This document shows positions 44,146-52,185 of a stretch of DNA of 64,000 bases, one piece after another. The stretch lies in contig DAIDJM010000020.1 of NCBI GenBank assembly GCA_027451405.1, forward strand, positions 1 through 64,000, read 5' to 3'. Position 1 is the stretch's first letter. Every line of letters begins with the position of its first letter. Origin of the DNA: Acetobacteraceae bacterium (GTDB lineage Bacteria; Pseudomonadota; Alphaproteobacteria; Acetobacterales; Acetobacteraceae). Made by a program: the position numbers and the translations under genes. Under the pieces are notes generated by a model. That model did no database searches. It saw only the letters and a program-made list of their open reading frames with translations, and was not told the origin of the DNA.

Positions 44146-44257
44146 GACTGTTTTCCTCAAGAAAAGACAGACGCTAGGCTTTGTGACACTTCAGCACAAG
44201 CCCGCAACGAGCCGCCACCCTGGCCCTCGCCTGCGGGAAGCCCTAGCCTCCGCCCCG

Positions 44258-44971
44258 ATGCGCACGCTCCCTTTTCTGCTTCTCGTGCCGGCGTTGGCCC
44301 TCGCCCAGGTCACGACCAACGACAACGCGCTGAACGCGCTGGCCCCGGCCGCCAAGCCGCAAACGGCCACGCCGGCGCACCGCGCGACCCGTCACACACG
44401 GGCGAAACCTCACGCCGCGCCCGCCAAACCCGCTCTCGTCCCGCCTCCCGTCGCCGCCGCGCCGCCGCCCAATCCGGTCATCCAGCCCGCCCCCTTCATC
44501 ATGCCGGCCCATCCGCCGCCGCCGCCGCCCCCGGTCCCGGTCAAGCGCGACGCCGCCGGCACCGCGACACCGCTCGCGGCCAACGGCCTGCGCATCACTT
44601 TCGGCCCCAACAGCGCCGATCTGAACCCCGCCACCGAGGCCGCGCTCCGCCAGGTCGCGTCCCAGGCCCTCGCCCACCCCGAGATGGAAATCTTCATCAC
44701 CGCCTGGGCCCCCGGCACGCCGGATGACCCCTCCACCCCCCGCCGCCTCTCGCTCGACCGGGCGCTCGCCGCCCGCGCCGTCCTGCTGCGTGCCGGCCTC
44801 GTCTCCGACCGCATCCACGCCATCGCCAAAGGCTTCAACGATATCGGCACCGCCCCGCCGGACCGGCTCGACGTGACCGAAATCCTGCCCGCCCCCAGCA
44901 CACCCCCGCCGATCAAACCCGCCGAACCCGCCGCCGGCGCTCCGGCGCCGGCCGCCCGCGCCCCGAAATGA
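44258..44971 (+). CDS. OmpA-like domain periplasmic protein
   Basis: 237 residues from MRTLPFLLLVPALALAQ. A signal peptide precedes a long Pro/Ala/His linker (about 30-105). The C-terminal half, ITFGPNSADLNPATEAALRQ and LSLDRALAARAVLLRAGLVS, has the layout of an OmpA/MotB peptidoglycan-binding domain. It overlaps the MotA-like gene by ATGA and probably works with the two following genes. The role is unknown. Confidence 0.72.
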   Translation: MRTLPFLLLVPALALAQVTTNDNALNALAPAAKPQTATPAHRATRHTRAKPHAAPAKPALVPPPVAAAPPPNPVIQPAPFIMPAHPPPPPPPVPVKRDAAGTATPLAANGLRITFGPNSADLNPATEAALRQVASQALAHPEMEIFITAWAPGTPDDPSTPRRLSLDRALAARAVLLRAGLVSDRIHAIAKGFNDIGTAPPDRLDVTEILPAPSTPPPIKPAEPAAGAPAPAARAPK

Positions 44972-45984
44972 CCCGCCCGCGCCTCTATCTCCAGCGCATG
45001 CTGGCCTTCCTCGCCGCGGTCGCCATCCTCGCCGCGGCCCTGAGCGACCGGCTGCTCGTCGTCTTCAGCAACAATCCGCCGCTCAACGGCCTGATCCTCG
45101 CGGTGCTGGCCATCGGCATCGTCTGGAATCTGCGCCAGGTGCTGCGCCTCACGCGCGAAACGAACTGGATCGAGGCGTTTCGCATCTCCCCCTCGCGCGC
45201 CGCCCCGCTCCCCACCCCCAAACTCCTGGCCCCCTTCGCCCAGCTCCTCGCCGCCCGCACCGCCGGCCGCGAGGAAAGCCGCCTCACCCTCTCCGCGACC
45301 GCGACGCGCACCATGCTCGACAGCCTCGCGAGCCGCCTCGACGAAAGCCGCGAACTCTCGCGCTATCTCACCGGCCTCATGATCTTCCTCGGCCTGCTCG
45401 GCACTTTCTGGGGCCTGCTGCTCACCGTCGGCGCCGTCAGCGACGTGATCGGCAACCTCTCCGCCGGCTCCGGCGATATCAATGCGATGTTCGAACAACT
45501 GAAGGAAGGCCTCGCCCGCCCGCTGCACGGCATGAGCACCGCCTTCGGCTCCTCGCTGTTCGGCCTCTCCGGCGCCCTGGTGCTCGGCTTCCTCGACCTC
45601 ACCGCCGGCCAGGCGCAAAATCGTTTCTTCAACGAACTCGAGGAATGGCTCGCCAGCCTGACGCGGCTTCCCTCGGGCCTGCTCGACTCCGAGACCCCGG
45701 TTCCCGCCTACGTCCAGGCGCTGCTGGAGCAAACCGCGGAAACCCTCGAAAAACTCGAGCGCCTCGTCACCCGCAGCGAAGATTCCCGCGCCGCCACCAA
45801 CGACGCCGTCCTCTCGCTCACCGACATGGTGCGCGCCCTCGCCACCCGCCTGAACGACCCGGAATCCGCCACCCTGCTGCGCAACATCGATGCTCACCTG
45901 CAACGCCTGAGCACCGATTTCGGCCCCGATTTGCGACAGGAACTCCGGCTGCTCGCCCGTACTGTCGCGGCACGGGCGGAGTGA
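44968..45984 (+). CDS. MotA/TolQ/ExbB-like proton channel subunit
   Basis: 338 residues. Two N-terminal spans (about 10-58) precede a large cytosolic loop; the MotA/TolQ signature YLTGLMIFLGLLGTFWGLLL lies near residues 132-151, followed by GMSTAFGSSLFGLSGALVLG and a final span. The C-terminal 100 residues are helical. Such a subunit normally works with a MotB/TolR/OmpA-type partner, here encoded on both sides. The gene is outside the flagellar cluster and lacks FliG-contact features, so it is not the stator of the flagellum. Substrate or process unknown. Confidence 0.8.
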   Translation: MTRPRLYLQRMLAFLAAVAILAAALSDRLLVVFSNNPPLNGLILAVLAIGIVWNLRQVLRLTRETNWIEAFRISPSRAAPLPTPKLLAPFAQLLAARTAGREESRLTLSATATRTMLDSLASRLDESRELSRYLTGLMIFLGLLGTFWGLLLTVGAVSDVIGNLSAGSGDINAMFEQLKEGLARPLHGMSTAFGSSLFGLSGALVLGFLDLTAGQAQNRFFNELEEWLASLTRLPSGLLDSETPVPAYVQALLEQTAETLEKLERLVTRSEDSRAATNDAVLSLTDMVRALATRLNDPESATLLRNIDAHLQRLSTDFGPDLRQELRLLARTVAARAE

Positions 45985-45988
45985 GATT

Positions 45989-46106
45989 GCCTCCGGCGGC
46001 CGGGGGCTCTGCCCCTGCACCCCGCTGGGGCCGGAAGGGCCCGGACCCGTTCTCGTTCGGTGGGGTGGAGAGAGGGGTACAGGGGCAAAGCCCCTGCCCG
46101 CCGGAG
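45989..46106. repeat. family B inverted pair with short spacer
   Basis: The left unit CCTCCGGCGGCCGGGGGCTC... ends at about 46048. The right inverted half, GGGGTACAGGGGCAAAGCCC-CTGCCCGCCGGAG, ends at 46106. The spacer holds GGGGTGGAGAGAGGGG, similar to the stem at 57099-57157. GGAG at 46103-46106 lies 8 bases before the next gene's ATG. Confidence 0.8.
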
Positions 46107-46114
46107 CCAAACGC

Positions 46115-47374
46115 ATGACCCGCCGCCGCCGCACCGCCGGCGCGTCCGCGCTCAGTCCGTGGCCCGGCTACGTGGATGCGCTCTCCACGCTGCTGATGGT
46201 CACGATTTTCGTCCTTCTCGTCTTCGTCCTGTCCCAGCAATTCCTCACCGTCGCGCTGAATCGCAGCGACGCCGCGCTCGACCGCCTCGGCCGTCAGGTC
46301 GCCGAACTTGCCGATCAGCTCTCGCTCGAGCGAGGCAAGACCCAGGATCTCACCGACACCGTGGCGCACCTGACCGGCGATTTGCAGTCCGCGCGGCTGG
46401 CCCGCGACGATGCCGCGCGCCAGCTCGCTCAGCTCCAGGACGCCATGGCCAAAGCCACAGCGGCCCGCACCGCCGCCGAGGCCGGCGCGCGCGACCTCAA
46501 ATCCCAGGCCCAGGATCTCGGCCTGCGCCTGGCCAGCGCGCAATCGCGCATCGCCACGCTCACGCAGCAACTCGCCGATGCCGAAAGCGAGGCCGACCGC
46601 CGCGAGACCGGCGCCATCACCCGCTACGCCGACCAGGTCCGCGCGCTTCTCGCCCTGCGCGATCAGTTGCAATCCCAGCTCGGTGCCGCGCAATCCGAAA
46701 ACACCGCGCTGACCGCCAAACTGGGCCACGCAACCGGGCTCGCGGCGAGCGAGGAAGCGCGGCTCGTCCTGCTCTCCCGGCAAATCGATGCGCTCCGCGA
46801 TCAACTGTCGAAGCTCTCGGCCGCCCTCGAGCTCGCGCAACGCAATGCCGCCGCAAAAGACGCCCAGATCGCCGATCTCGGCACCCGCCTGAACGCGGCG
46901 CTCGCCTCGAAAGTCGCCGAACTCCAGAAATATCGCAGCGAATTCTTCGGCCGCCTGCGCGACGTGCTCGCCCACCGCCCCGGCATTTCGATCGTCGGCG
47001 ACCGCTTCGTGTTCCAAAGCGAGGTTCTGTTCCCATCCGGCAGCGCCGACCTCACCCGGAGCGGCGCCGAACAGATTCGCGCGATCGCCACGACCCTGAA
47101 ATCCATCGCACGGGACATACCGCCCGACTTATCCTGGGTTTTGCGCGTGGACGGCCACGCCGATCGCCAAAAAATCCGCGGCCGCTACACGAGCAACTGG
47201 GAATTGTCGGCGGAACGCGCGATCACGGTGGTGAAATTGCTGATCGCCCAGGGAATACCGCCGGCGCATCTCGCGGCGGCAGGATTTGGCGAATATCAAC
47301 CGCTGGACCCGGCCGATACGCCGGCGGCCTACGCACGAAACCGGCGGATCGAATTGCGGCTTACCGACCGGTAG
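46115..47374 (+). CDS. MotB/OmpA-like protein with long coiled coil
   Basis: 419 residues. One N-terminal span (about 18-43, VDALSTLLMVTIFVLLVFVL) with a conserved Asp at its start resembles the MotB plug-span region. A coiled coil follows (about 50-280, LARDDAARQLAQLQDAMAKA and similar), then an OmpA-type domain (VDGHADRQKIRG, ELSAERAITVVKLL). It is 1:1 paired with the MotA-like gene. The ribosome site is the end of a family B repeat. Confidence 0.8.
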   Translation: MTRRRRTAGASALSPWPGYVDALSTLLMVTIFVLLVFVLSQQFLTVALNRSDAALDRLGRQVAELADQLSLERGKTQDLTDTVAHLTGDLQSARLARDDAARQLAQLQDAMAKATAARTAAEAGARDLKSQAQDLGLRLASAQSRIATLTQQLADAESEADRRETGAITRYADQVRALLALRDQLQSQLGAAQSENTALTAKLGHATGLAASEEARLVLLSRQIDALRDQLSKLSAALELAQRNAAAKDAQIADLGTRLNAALASKVAELQKYRSEFFGRLRDVLAHRPGISIVGDRFVFQSEVLFPSGSADLTRSGAEQIRAIATTLKSIARDIPPDLSWVLRVDGHADRQKIRGRYTSNWELSAERAITVVKLLIAQGIPPAHLAAAGFGEYQPLDPADTPAAYARNRRIELRLTDR

Positions 47375-47382
47375 AAGGGATT

Positions 47383-47486
47383 CTTCTTTTTCTGAAGAAA
47401 AAGAAGCAAAAAGACTTTATGCCTTTTAGACGAAGCCTTTCAACCAGCTCGTCAAATGCGAGGAAGTTTTCTTTTAGAAAAAGAAC
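47383..47486. repeat. family A repeat, copy 5 (reaches into dodA)
   Basis: The left hairpin CTTCTTTTTCTG/AAGAAAAAGAAG is at 47383-47406. The right hairpin near 47466-47486, TTTTCTTTTAGAAAAAGAAC, is degenerate and lies inside the coding end of the dioxygenase gene. It lies between convergent genes. Confidence 0.7.
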
Positions 47487-48261
47487 AAAAAGCATAGGCA
47501 TCCATCCGCAGCACGCCGTGCGTGACGCTCGAATGCCAGCGCTCGACCGCCCCCCCGCCTGCGCCGAGCGCCACGAACAGCGGCAAGAGATGCTCCTCCG
47601 TCGGGTGGTTCTCGGCCGCGAAGGGCGCCTGCCGCCGGTAATCGAGCAGCGCGCTCCTGTTCCCCGCCCGCAGGGCCTCGTCGAACCAATCCGCGAAGGC
47701 CCGCACGGACTCGGGTTCCGTCTCGCCCCCGCCGGCGCGCTGCCGGCGAAACCCGGCTAGATCGTGCGTGAACGACCCCGACCCGATCACCAGAACCCCC
47801 GCCTCGCGCAGCGGCGCGAGCGCCCTGCCGAGCGCCAGATGGTAGTCCGGCCCCTGCCCACGCTGCAGAGATAGCTGCAAAACCGGAACATCTGCCTCAG
47901 GATACATCAGCATCAGAGGCACCCAGGCGCCGTGGTCGAGACCGCGCTCGCGATCCAGGTCGCAGGCGAAACCCGCGGCCCGGAGGCAGGCCTCCACCCG
48001 CGCGGCGATCACCGGCGATCCCGGCGCCGGATAGCGGATTTCACTGAGCGCCGTCGGAAACCCGAAGAAATCGTGAATCGTCTGGTTCACCGCGACGGCG
48101 GTCACGCGCGGCGTCTCCGTCTCCCAATGCGCCGAGACGACGAGAATGGAATCGGGCGGCGCCTCGAGAAGCGCCGGCAGAGCGCGCAGAAAATGGGTGG
48201 CCGGCGCGTCGGTCAGCGGCAGCGTCGGCGCCCCATGGCTCAGGAACAGGCTCGGCAGCAT
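47452..48261 (-). CDS. 4,5-DOPA dioxygenase-like extradiol ring-cleavage enzyme
   Basis: 269 residues from MLPSLFLSHGAPTLPLTDAP; GAGAGGT precedes the ATG and the longer open frame is rejected. Conserved metal and catalytic His appear in FLSHGAPT, VSAHWETE, SGSFTHDLAG and WHSSVTHGVLRMDAYAF. The DODA-type family acts on extradiol catechols or is orphan in bacteria. The normal end is at DAYAF; the last nine residues (CSFSKRKLPRI) are encoded by a family A repeat. It forms an operon with doxX. Confidence 0.85.
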   Translation of the reverse strand: MLPSLFLSHGAPTLPLTDAPATHFLRALPALLEAPPDSILVVSAHWETETPRVTAVAVNQTIHDFFGFPTALSEIRYPAPGSPVIAARVEACLRAAGFACDLDRERGLDHGAWVPLMLMYPEADVPVLQLSLQRGQGPDYHLALGRALAPLREAGVLVIGSGSFTHDLAGFRRQRAGGGETEPESVRAFADWFDEALRAGNRSALLDYRRQAPFAAENHPTEEHLLPLFVALGAGGGAVERWHSSVTHGVLRMDAYAFCSFSKRKLPRI

Positions 48262-48317
48262 CGTACCTCTCTCCCCACAGTCCCGAGCCCCGCCGCCGGA
48301 GCCCGGGCCCGTTATCA

Positions 48318-48746
48318 TCAGGCTGCCGCCGGTTGCACCGCGCCCCGCGGGCGGCTGGATCCGAGCGCGAACGCGCCATCCCCGATCAATGTCTGCGCCG
48401 CGAGCGCCACGATCCAGAAGGCCGGGAACTCCCATCCGCCATTCGGGGCATTGAAGAAAAAGCCATTATGGATGTGCACGGTCGCGATCGCGCCGGCCAG
48501 AACCGCCATGAGCGCCGGGGCCGCGAGCCGCGTATAGAGCCCAGCGAGCAGCGACACCCCTCCGAGGAGCTCGATGGCGATCGTCAGGTAGGCGACGGGC
48601 CCCGGCACGCCCACGCTCTCGAAGAACTTCGCCGTTCCGGCCGGCGTGAACACGAACAGTTTCAGCCCCGCATGGGCCAGGAACAGCACCCCCAAGGCGG
48701 CGCGCAACACAAAAGCGCCGAAAGGCGCAAGATTTCGATCGATCAC
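48318..48746 (-). CDS. DoxX-family membrane protein
   Basis: 142 residues from a GTG (48746), with GGGAGACG 8 bases upstream; the long upstream open frame is antisense to the LysR gene. Four spans: AFVLRAALGVLFLAHAGLKL, AYLTIAIELLGGVSLLAGLY, LAAPALMAVLAGAIATVHIH and FWIVALAAQTLIGDGAFALG. The conserved GLKLF and HNGFFFN motifs mark DoxX. These proteins are quinol-oxidase-associated or of unknown role. It is 56 bases upstream of dodA and divergent from the LysR gene, which probably controls it. Confidence 0.88.
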   Translation of the reverse strand: MIDRNLAPFGAFVLRAALGVLFLAHAGLKLFVFTPAGTAKFFESVGVPGPVAYLTIAIELLGGVSLLAGLYTRLAAPALMAVLAGAIATVHIHNGFFFNAPNGGWEFPAFWIVALAAQTLIGDGAFALGSSRPRGAVQPAAA

Positions 48747-48907
48747 GGCGGTCGTCTCCCAACAAACCTGGCGCGGCGCGAAATGCGCGGCGCCCGCCCG
48801 ATGTGCGTGCGCTCGGCCATCTTCCCCATTCCGGAACGCCGCGTTCCCGCTATGCGAAAACGCACACCCCTCCTCGACACGCCATGCGCAGCCGCATAGA
48901 ACACCCC

Positions 48908-49828
48908 ATGCTCGACTGGGACGACCTGCGGAGCTTCCTCGCCATCGCGCGTCACGGGAACCTCTCGGCCGCGGCCCGGGCGCTCCATGTGACACAGACC
49001 ACGATGGGCCGCCGGCTGGACGCGCTGCACGCTCGGGCCGGTGCCCGTCTGCTCCAGAAGACGCCCGCCGGCTTCGTGCTGACCCCGGCCGGCGCCCGTG
49101 TCCTGGCCGCGGTCGAATGCATGGAAGCCGAAGCACTCGCCGTCGAGCGCGCGATCGCGGGCGAGGATGCCCGCGTCGAGGGCGAGGTACGGATCACCAC
49201 CGTCGAAACATTTGGCGCCCGTATCTTGGTGCCGCTGCTGCAACCGCTGCTCACGCGGCACCCGGCCCTCTCGATTGAGCTCATCACCGACACGCGCGCG
49301 CTCTCCCTCTCACGCCGCGAGGCCGATCTCGCGATCCGCCTCGCCCAGTTCGAGCAGCACGAGACGATCGTGCGCCGGGTCGGCGACATGGGTTTCGCCC
49401 TTTATGCCAGCGAGGGCTATCTCGCGGCGCACGGGGAGCCCGATTTCGCCGTCGGCGCCCCCGGCCATTCATGGATCACGCTGCAAGCCGATCTCGCGCT
49501 GCTCCCGGAGGCCAAATATCTTGCCCGATTGGCTCCCAATGCCCGCGTGGCGCTACGGACCAACAGCCGCGACGCGCAGCTCGAAGCGGCCAGCACCTCG
49601 CTCGGCATCGCGATGCTGCCTTGCTATCTCGCCGACCCACGGCCCGGCCTCGTGCGCCTGCCTGCCCCCGGCCCCACCCCAGTGCGCGGGATCTGGCTCG
49701 GCCTGCATCGCGACACACGCCACGTCGAGCGCCTCCGCCTGGTGGTCGACTCCATCGCCGACGGTCTCCGTCGGCTGGCCCCGGTGCTGAATCCCGCTGG
49801 CGTTCCGGTCCCGCGGCAGGCGCGTTAG
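48908..49828 (+). CDS. LysR-family transcriptional regulator
   Basis: 306 residues from MLDWDDLRSFLAIARHGNLS. The winged helix-turn-helix (about 1-60, SAAARALHVTQTTMGRRLDA) and the effector domain with FGARILVPLLQPLLTRHPAL and DLAIRLAQFEQHETIVRRVG are complete. It is divergent from doxX-dodA, with 161 bases between starts, the classic LysR arrangement for controlling its neighbours. The ligand is unknown. Confidence 0.93.
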   Translation: MLDWDDLRSFLAIARHGNLSAAARALHVTQTTMGRRLDALHARAGARLLQKTPAGFVLTPAGARVLAAVECMEAEALAVERAIAGEDARVEGEVRITTVETFGARILVPLLQPLLTRHPALSIELITDTRALSLSRREADLAIRLAQFEQHETIVRRVGDMGFALYASEGYLAAHGEPDFAVGAPGHSWITLQADLALLPEAKYLARLAPNARVALRTNSRDAQLEAASTSLGIAMLPCYLADPRPGLVRLPAPGPTPVRGIWLGLHRDTRHVERLRLVVDSIADGLRRLAPVLNPAGVPVPRQAR

Positions 49829-49832
49829 CGAC

Positions 49833-49850
49833 TGACTCAGCTTTGCGACA
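49833..49850. promoter_or_regulatory. operator-like site B upstream of pqqA
   Basis: TGACTCAGCTTTGCGACA: the right half is the exact TGCGACA of site A (54058-54075) and the left half matches 5 of 7. It lies 102 bases before the pqqA ATG, just after the LysR stop. Confidence 0.55.
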
Positions 49851-49951
49851 ATTCAGAGTGCGATTTCGGGGTCCGGGTTTGACTGGCGGCGCACGGCAAG
49901 AGATGGAGGTCTGTGCAGCGTTTCTTCTGCCACAACAGGGAGTGTGTGCCG

Positions 49952-50035
49952 ATGACCTGGAAGACCCCGAGCGTTCGTGAAGTCGCCCTCGGCGCCGAGA
50001 TCAACAGCTACGCCTGCGCCGAAGCCCGCAAGTAA
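49952..50035 (+). CDS. pqqA: PQQ precursor peptide PqqA
   Basis: 27 residues: MTWKTPSVREVALGAEINSY-ACAEARK. Glu16 and Tyr20 in EINSY are the two residues crosslinked to build pyrroloquinoline quinone. The sequence is very like acetic-acid-bacterial PqqA. AGGGAG lies about 11 bases upstream. No pqqBCDE follows, so this is an additional copy away from the biosynthesis operon, placed with the PQQ enzymes. It is followed by a family B repeat and an intrinsic terminator. Confidence 0.93.
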   Translation: MTWKTPSVREVALGAEINSYACAEARK

Positions 50036-50098
50036 AGGGGTCTGGGGCCCACCGGCCCCAGCGGAGGTGCAGGAGGCAGAGCCTCCTGCTGGGGGGGA
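50036..50098. repeat. family B repeat after pqqA
   Basis: One unit, GGGGTCTGGGGCCCACCGGC-CCCAGCGG, then a stem around GGAGGCAGAGCCTCC. The outer end lacks the usual GCCGGAGG. Confidence 0.7.
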
Positions 50099-50100
50099 AA

Positions 50101-50122
50101 GGGGGGCAAAGCCCCCCTTTTT
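50101..50122 (+). terminator. intrinsic terminator after pqqA
   Basis: A GGGGGGC/GCCCCCC stem with AAA loop (50101-50117) is followed by a T-run (50118-50122). It would end pqqA transcription 7 bases before the stop of the convergent aldehyde dehydrogenase. Confidence 0.75.
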
Positions 50123-50128
50123 CGTGCC

Positions 50129-51649
50129 TCAGAAAAATCCGAGCGCCTTCGGCGAATAGCTCACCAGCATGTTCTTCGTCTGCTGGTAGTGATCCAGCAT
50201 CATGCGGTGGTTTTCCCGGCCGATGCCCGACTGCTTGTAGCCGCCGAACGCCGCGTGCGCCGGGTAGAGGTGGTAGCAATTGGTCCAGACCCGCCCGGCC
50301 TGGATGCCCCGCCCGAACCGGTAGGCGCGGTTGATGTCGCGGGTCCAGATCCCCGCCCCGAGCCCGTAGAGCGTATCATTGGCGATCGCGAGCGCCTCCG
50401 CCTCGGTCTTGAACTTCGTGACCGACAGCACCGGCCCGAAGATCTCCTCCTGGAAGATGCGCATTTTGTTGTGCCCTTCGAGCACCGTGGGCTTCACATA
50501 GAAACCCTCGCGGAACTCGCCGCCGAGATCGGCGCGGCCGCCGCCGGTGAGCACGCGCGCCCCTTCCTGCTTGCCGATATCGATGTAGGACAGGATCTTC
50601 TCGAGCTGATCGCGGCTCGCCTGCGCCCCGATCATGGTATCGGCATCGAGCGGGCTGCCCATCTTGATTTTCTCGACGCGCTCGACCGCGGCTTCGAGGA
50701 ACCGGTCGTAGATGCTCTCATGCACCAGCGCGCGGCTCGGGCAGGTGCAGACCTCGCCCTGGTTGAGCGCGAACATGGTGAAGCCTTCGAGCGCCTTGTC
50801 GAAGAAATCGTCATGCTCGGCCATCACGTCGGCGAAGAAGATGTTGGGCGATTTGCCGCCGAGCTCGAGCGTGACCGGAATCAGATTTTCCGACGCGTAC
50901 TGCATGATCAGCCGGCCGGTCGTGGTCTCGCCGGTGAAGGCGATCTTGGCGATCCGGCGGTTCTGGGCGAGCGGCTTGCCGGCTTCGACGCCGAAGCCGT
51001 TGACCACGTTGACGACGCCGGGCGGCAGAATGTCGGCGATCGCTTCCATGAACACCATGATGCTCATCGGCGTCTGCTCGGCCGGTTTCAGCACCACGCA
51101 ATTGCCCGCCGCGAGCGCCGGCGCCAGCTTCCAGACCGCCATCAGCAGCGGGAAGTTCCAGGGAATGATCTGCCCCACCACGCCGAGCGGCTCGTGGAAG
51201 TGGTAGGCGATCGTGTCGTGGTCGATTTCGCTGATCCCGCCTTCCTGAGCGCGCAGCACGCCGGCGAAATAGCGGAAATGGTCGATCGCGAGCGGCAGGT
51301 CGGCCGCCTTCGTCTCGCGGATCGGCTTGCCGTTATCGATGGTCTCGACGAGCGCCAGCAAGTCGAGCTTCTCTTCCATCCGGTCGGCGATGCGCAGCAG
51401 CAGGCGCGAGCGCTCCGCCGTGGAAGTCCGGCCCCAGGCCTCGCGCGCGGCGTGCGCGGCATCGAGCGCGGTTTCGATATCCTCGGCCGTGGAACGGGCG
51501 ATTTTGCAGATCACCTGGCCGTCCACCGGCGAGATATTGTCGAAATACTGCCCCTTCGCCGGCGCCACCCACTTGCCGCCGATATAATTGTCGTATTGCG
51601 GCCGGATCGCGATATGCTGGGAAACGTCCTTGAGAATTTGACTGACCAT
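50129..51649 (-). CDS. NAD-dependent aldehyde dehydrogenase, ExaC/AldB-like
   Basis: 506 residues. Catalytic Glu is in LELGGKSPN and Cys in [11 protein letters not shown], the form of acetaldehyde dehydrogenases (AldB, AcoD, ExaC) that follow quinoprotein ethanol oxidation. NAD-binding [10 protein letters not shown] and FTGETTTGR are normal. The start follows GGAGGTCCGCCA. It is third in the ADH operon, 28 bases after the cytochrome c gene. The enzyme works in the cytosol while its partner dehydrogenase works in the periplasm. Confidence 0.92.
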   Translation of the reverse strand: MVSQILKDVSQHIAIRPQYDNYIGGKWVAPAKGQYFDNISPVDGQVICKIARSTAEDIETALDAAHAAREAWGRTSTAERSRLLLRIADRMEEKLDLLALVETIDNGKPIRETKAADLPLAIDHFRYFAGVLRAQEGGISEIDHDTIAYHFHEPLGVVGQIIPWNFPLLMAVWKLAPALAAGNCVVLKPAEQTPMSIMVFMEAIADILPPGVVNVVNGFGVEAGKPLAQNRRIAKIAFTGETTTGRLIMQYASENLIPVTLELGGKSPNIFFADVMAEHDDFFDKALEGFTMFALNQGEVCTCPSRALVHESIYDRFLEAAVERVEKIKMGSPLDADTMIGAQASRDQLEKILSYIDIGKQEGARVLTGGGRADLGGEFREGFYVKPTVLEGHNKMRIFQEEIFGPVLSVTKFKTEAEALAIANDTLYGLGAGIWTRDINRAYRFGRGIQAGRVWTNCYHLYPAHAAFGGYKQSGIGRENHRMMLDHYQQTKNMLVSYSPKALGFF

Positions 51650-51677
51650 TGGCGGACCTCCGAAGCGGGTTTTTCGG

Positions 51678-52172
51678 TTACTTGCCGTGATACAGCAAGG
51701 GAACGGTCGAGCTTGCCGCGGCAGCCTCGGTGAGCGGCACCCCGCCGGCGGGATAGCCGTTCTGCTGCAGCAGAAAGGCCATGATATCCACGTAATCCTG
51801 CTTGGGAAGAGAGCCGGGCTGCTGGGCCGGCATCTGCCGCGAGAGGAACAGGAAGACGTCGCTCACTTTGAAATTCGCCTTGGCCGAGGCGAAGTTCGGG
51901 CCGGTGAGGGCGGGCCCGACGCGCCCCTGCAGTTTCTTGCCGTGGCAAAGCGCACAGTTCGCGGCGAATTTATCGGCGCCTGTTGCCGCCTGGGCCGCCG
52001 TGTAGAGCGCGGGCACCGCCCCGGCGGTCTCCTGGCCGGCCCCCGCGTTCTGCGTCATGGCGAGTTGCTGGGCGAGTGGCTGGGCCGAAGCGGTGCCGGC
52101 GAGGAGCGCGGCGCCCGCGCCCCCCAGCAGCCGCCGCCGCCATGCGCGGCTTCCGTCGGGGAGCGCGTTCAT
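51678..52172 (-). CDS. periplasmic c-type cytochrome
   Basis: 164 residues from [20 protein letters not shown] with a twin-arginine-like RRR signal leading to GTASA; GGAGGG precedes the ATG. One haem site, CALCH, and an axial Met likely in SRQMPAQQP. It is the size and order of cytochromes that accept electrons from PQQ alcohol dehydrogenases. It is 13 bases after the ADH gene. Confidence 0.88.
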   Translation of the reverse strand: MNALPDGSRAWRRRLLGGAGAALLAGTASAQPLAQQLAMTQNAGAGQETAGAVPALYTAAQAATGADKFAANCALCHGKKLQGRVGPALTGPNFASAKANFKVSDVFLFLSRQMPAQQPGSLPKQDYVDIMAFLLQQNGYPAGGVPLTEAAAASSTVPLLYHGK

Positions 52173-52185
52173 CCAACCCTCCCGA

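Noticed and set aside
44968-47374. Zorya-type defence (ZorA/ZorB-like channel pair)
   Set aside because: The channel pair is there, but no ZorC, ZorD or ZorE gene is near; the neighbours are a glycosidase and a dioxygenase operon.
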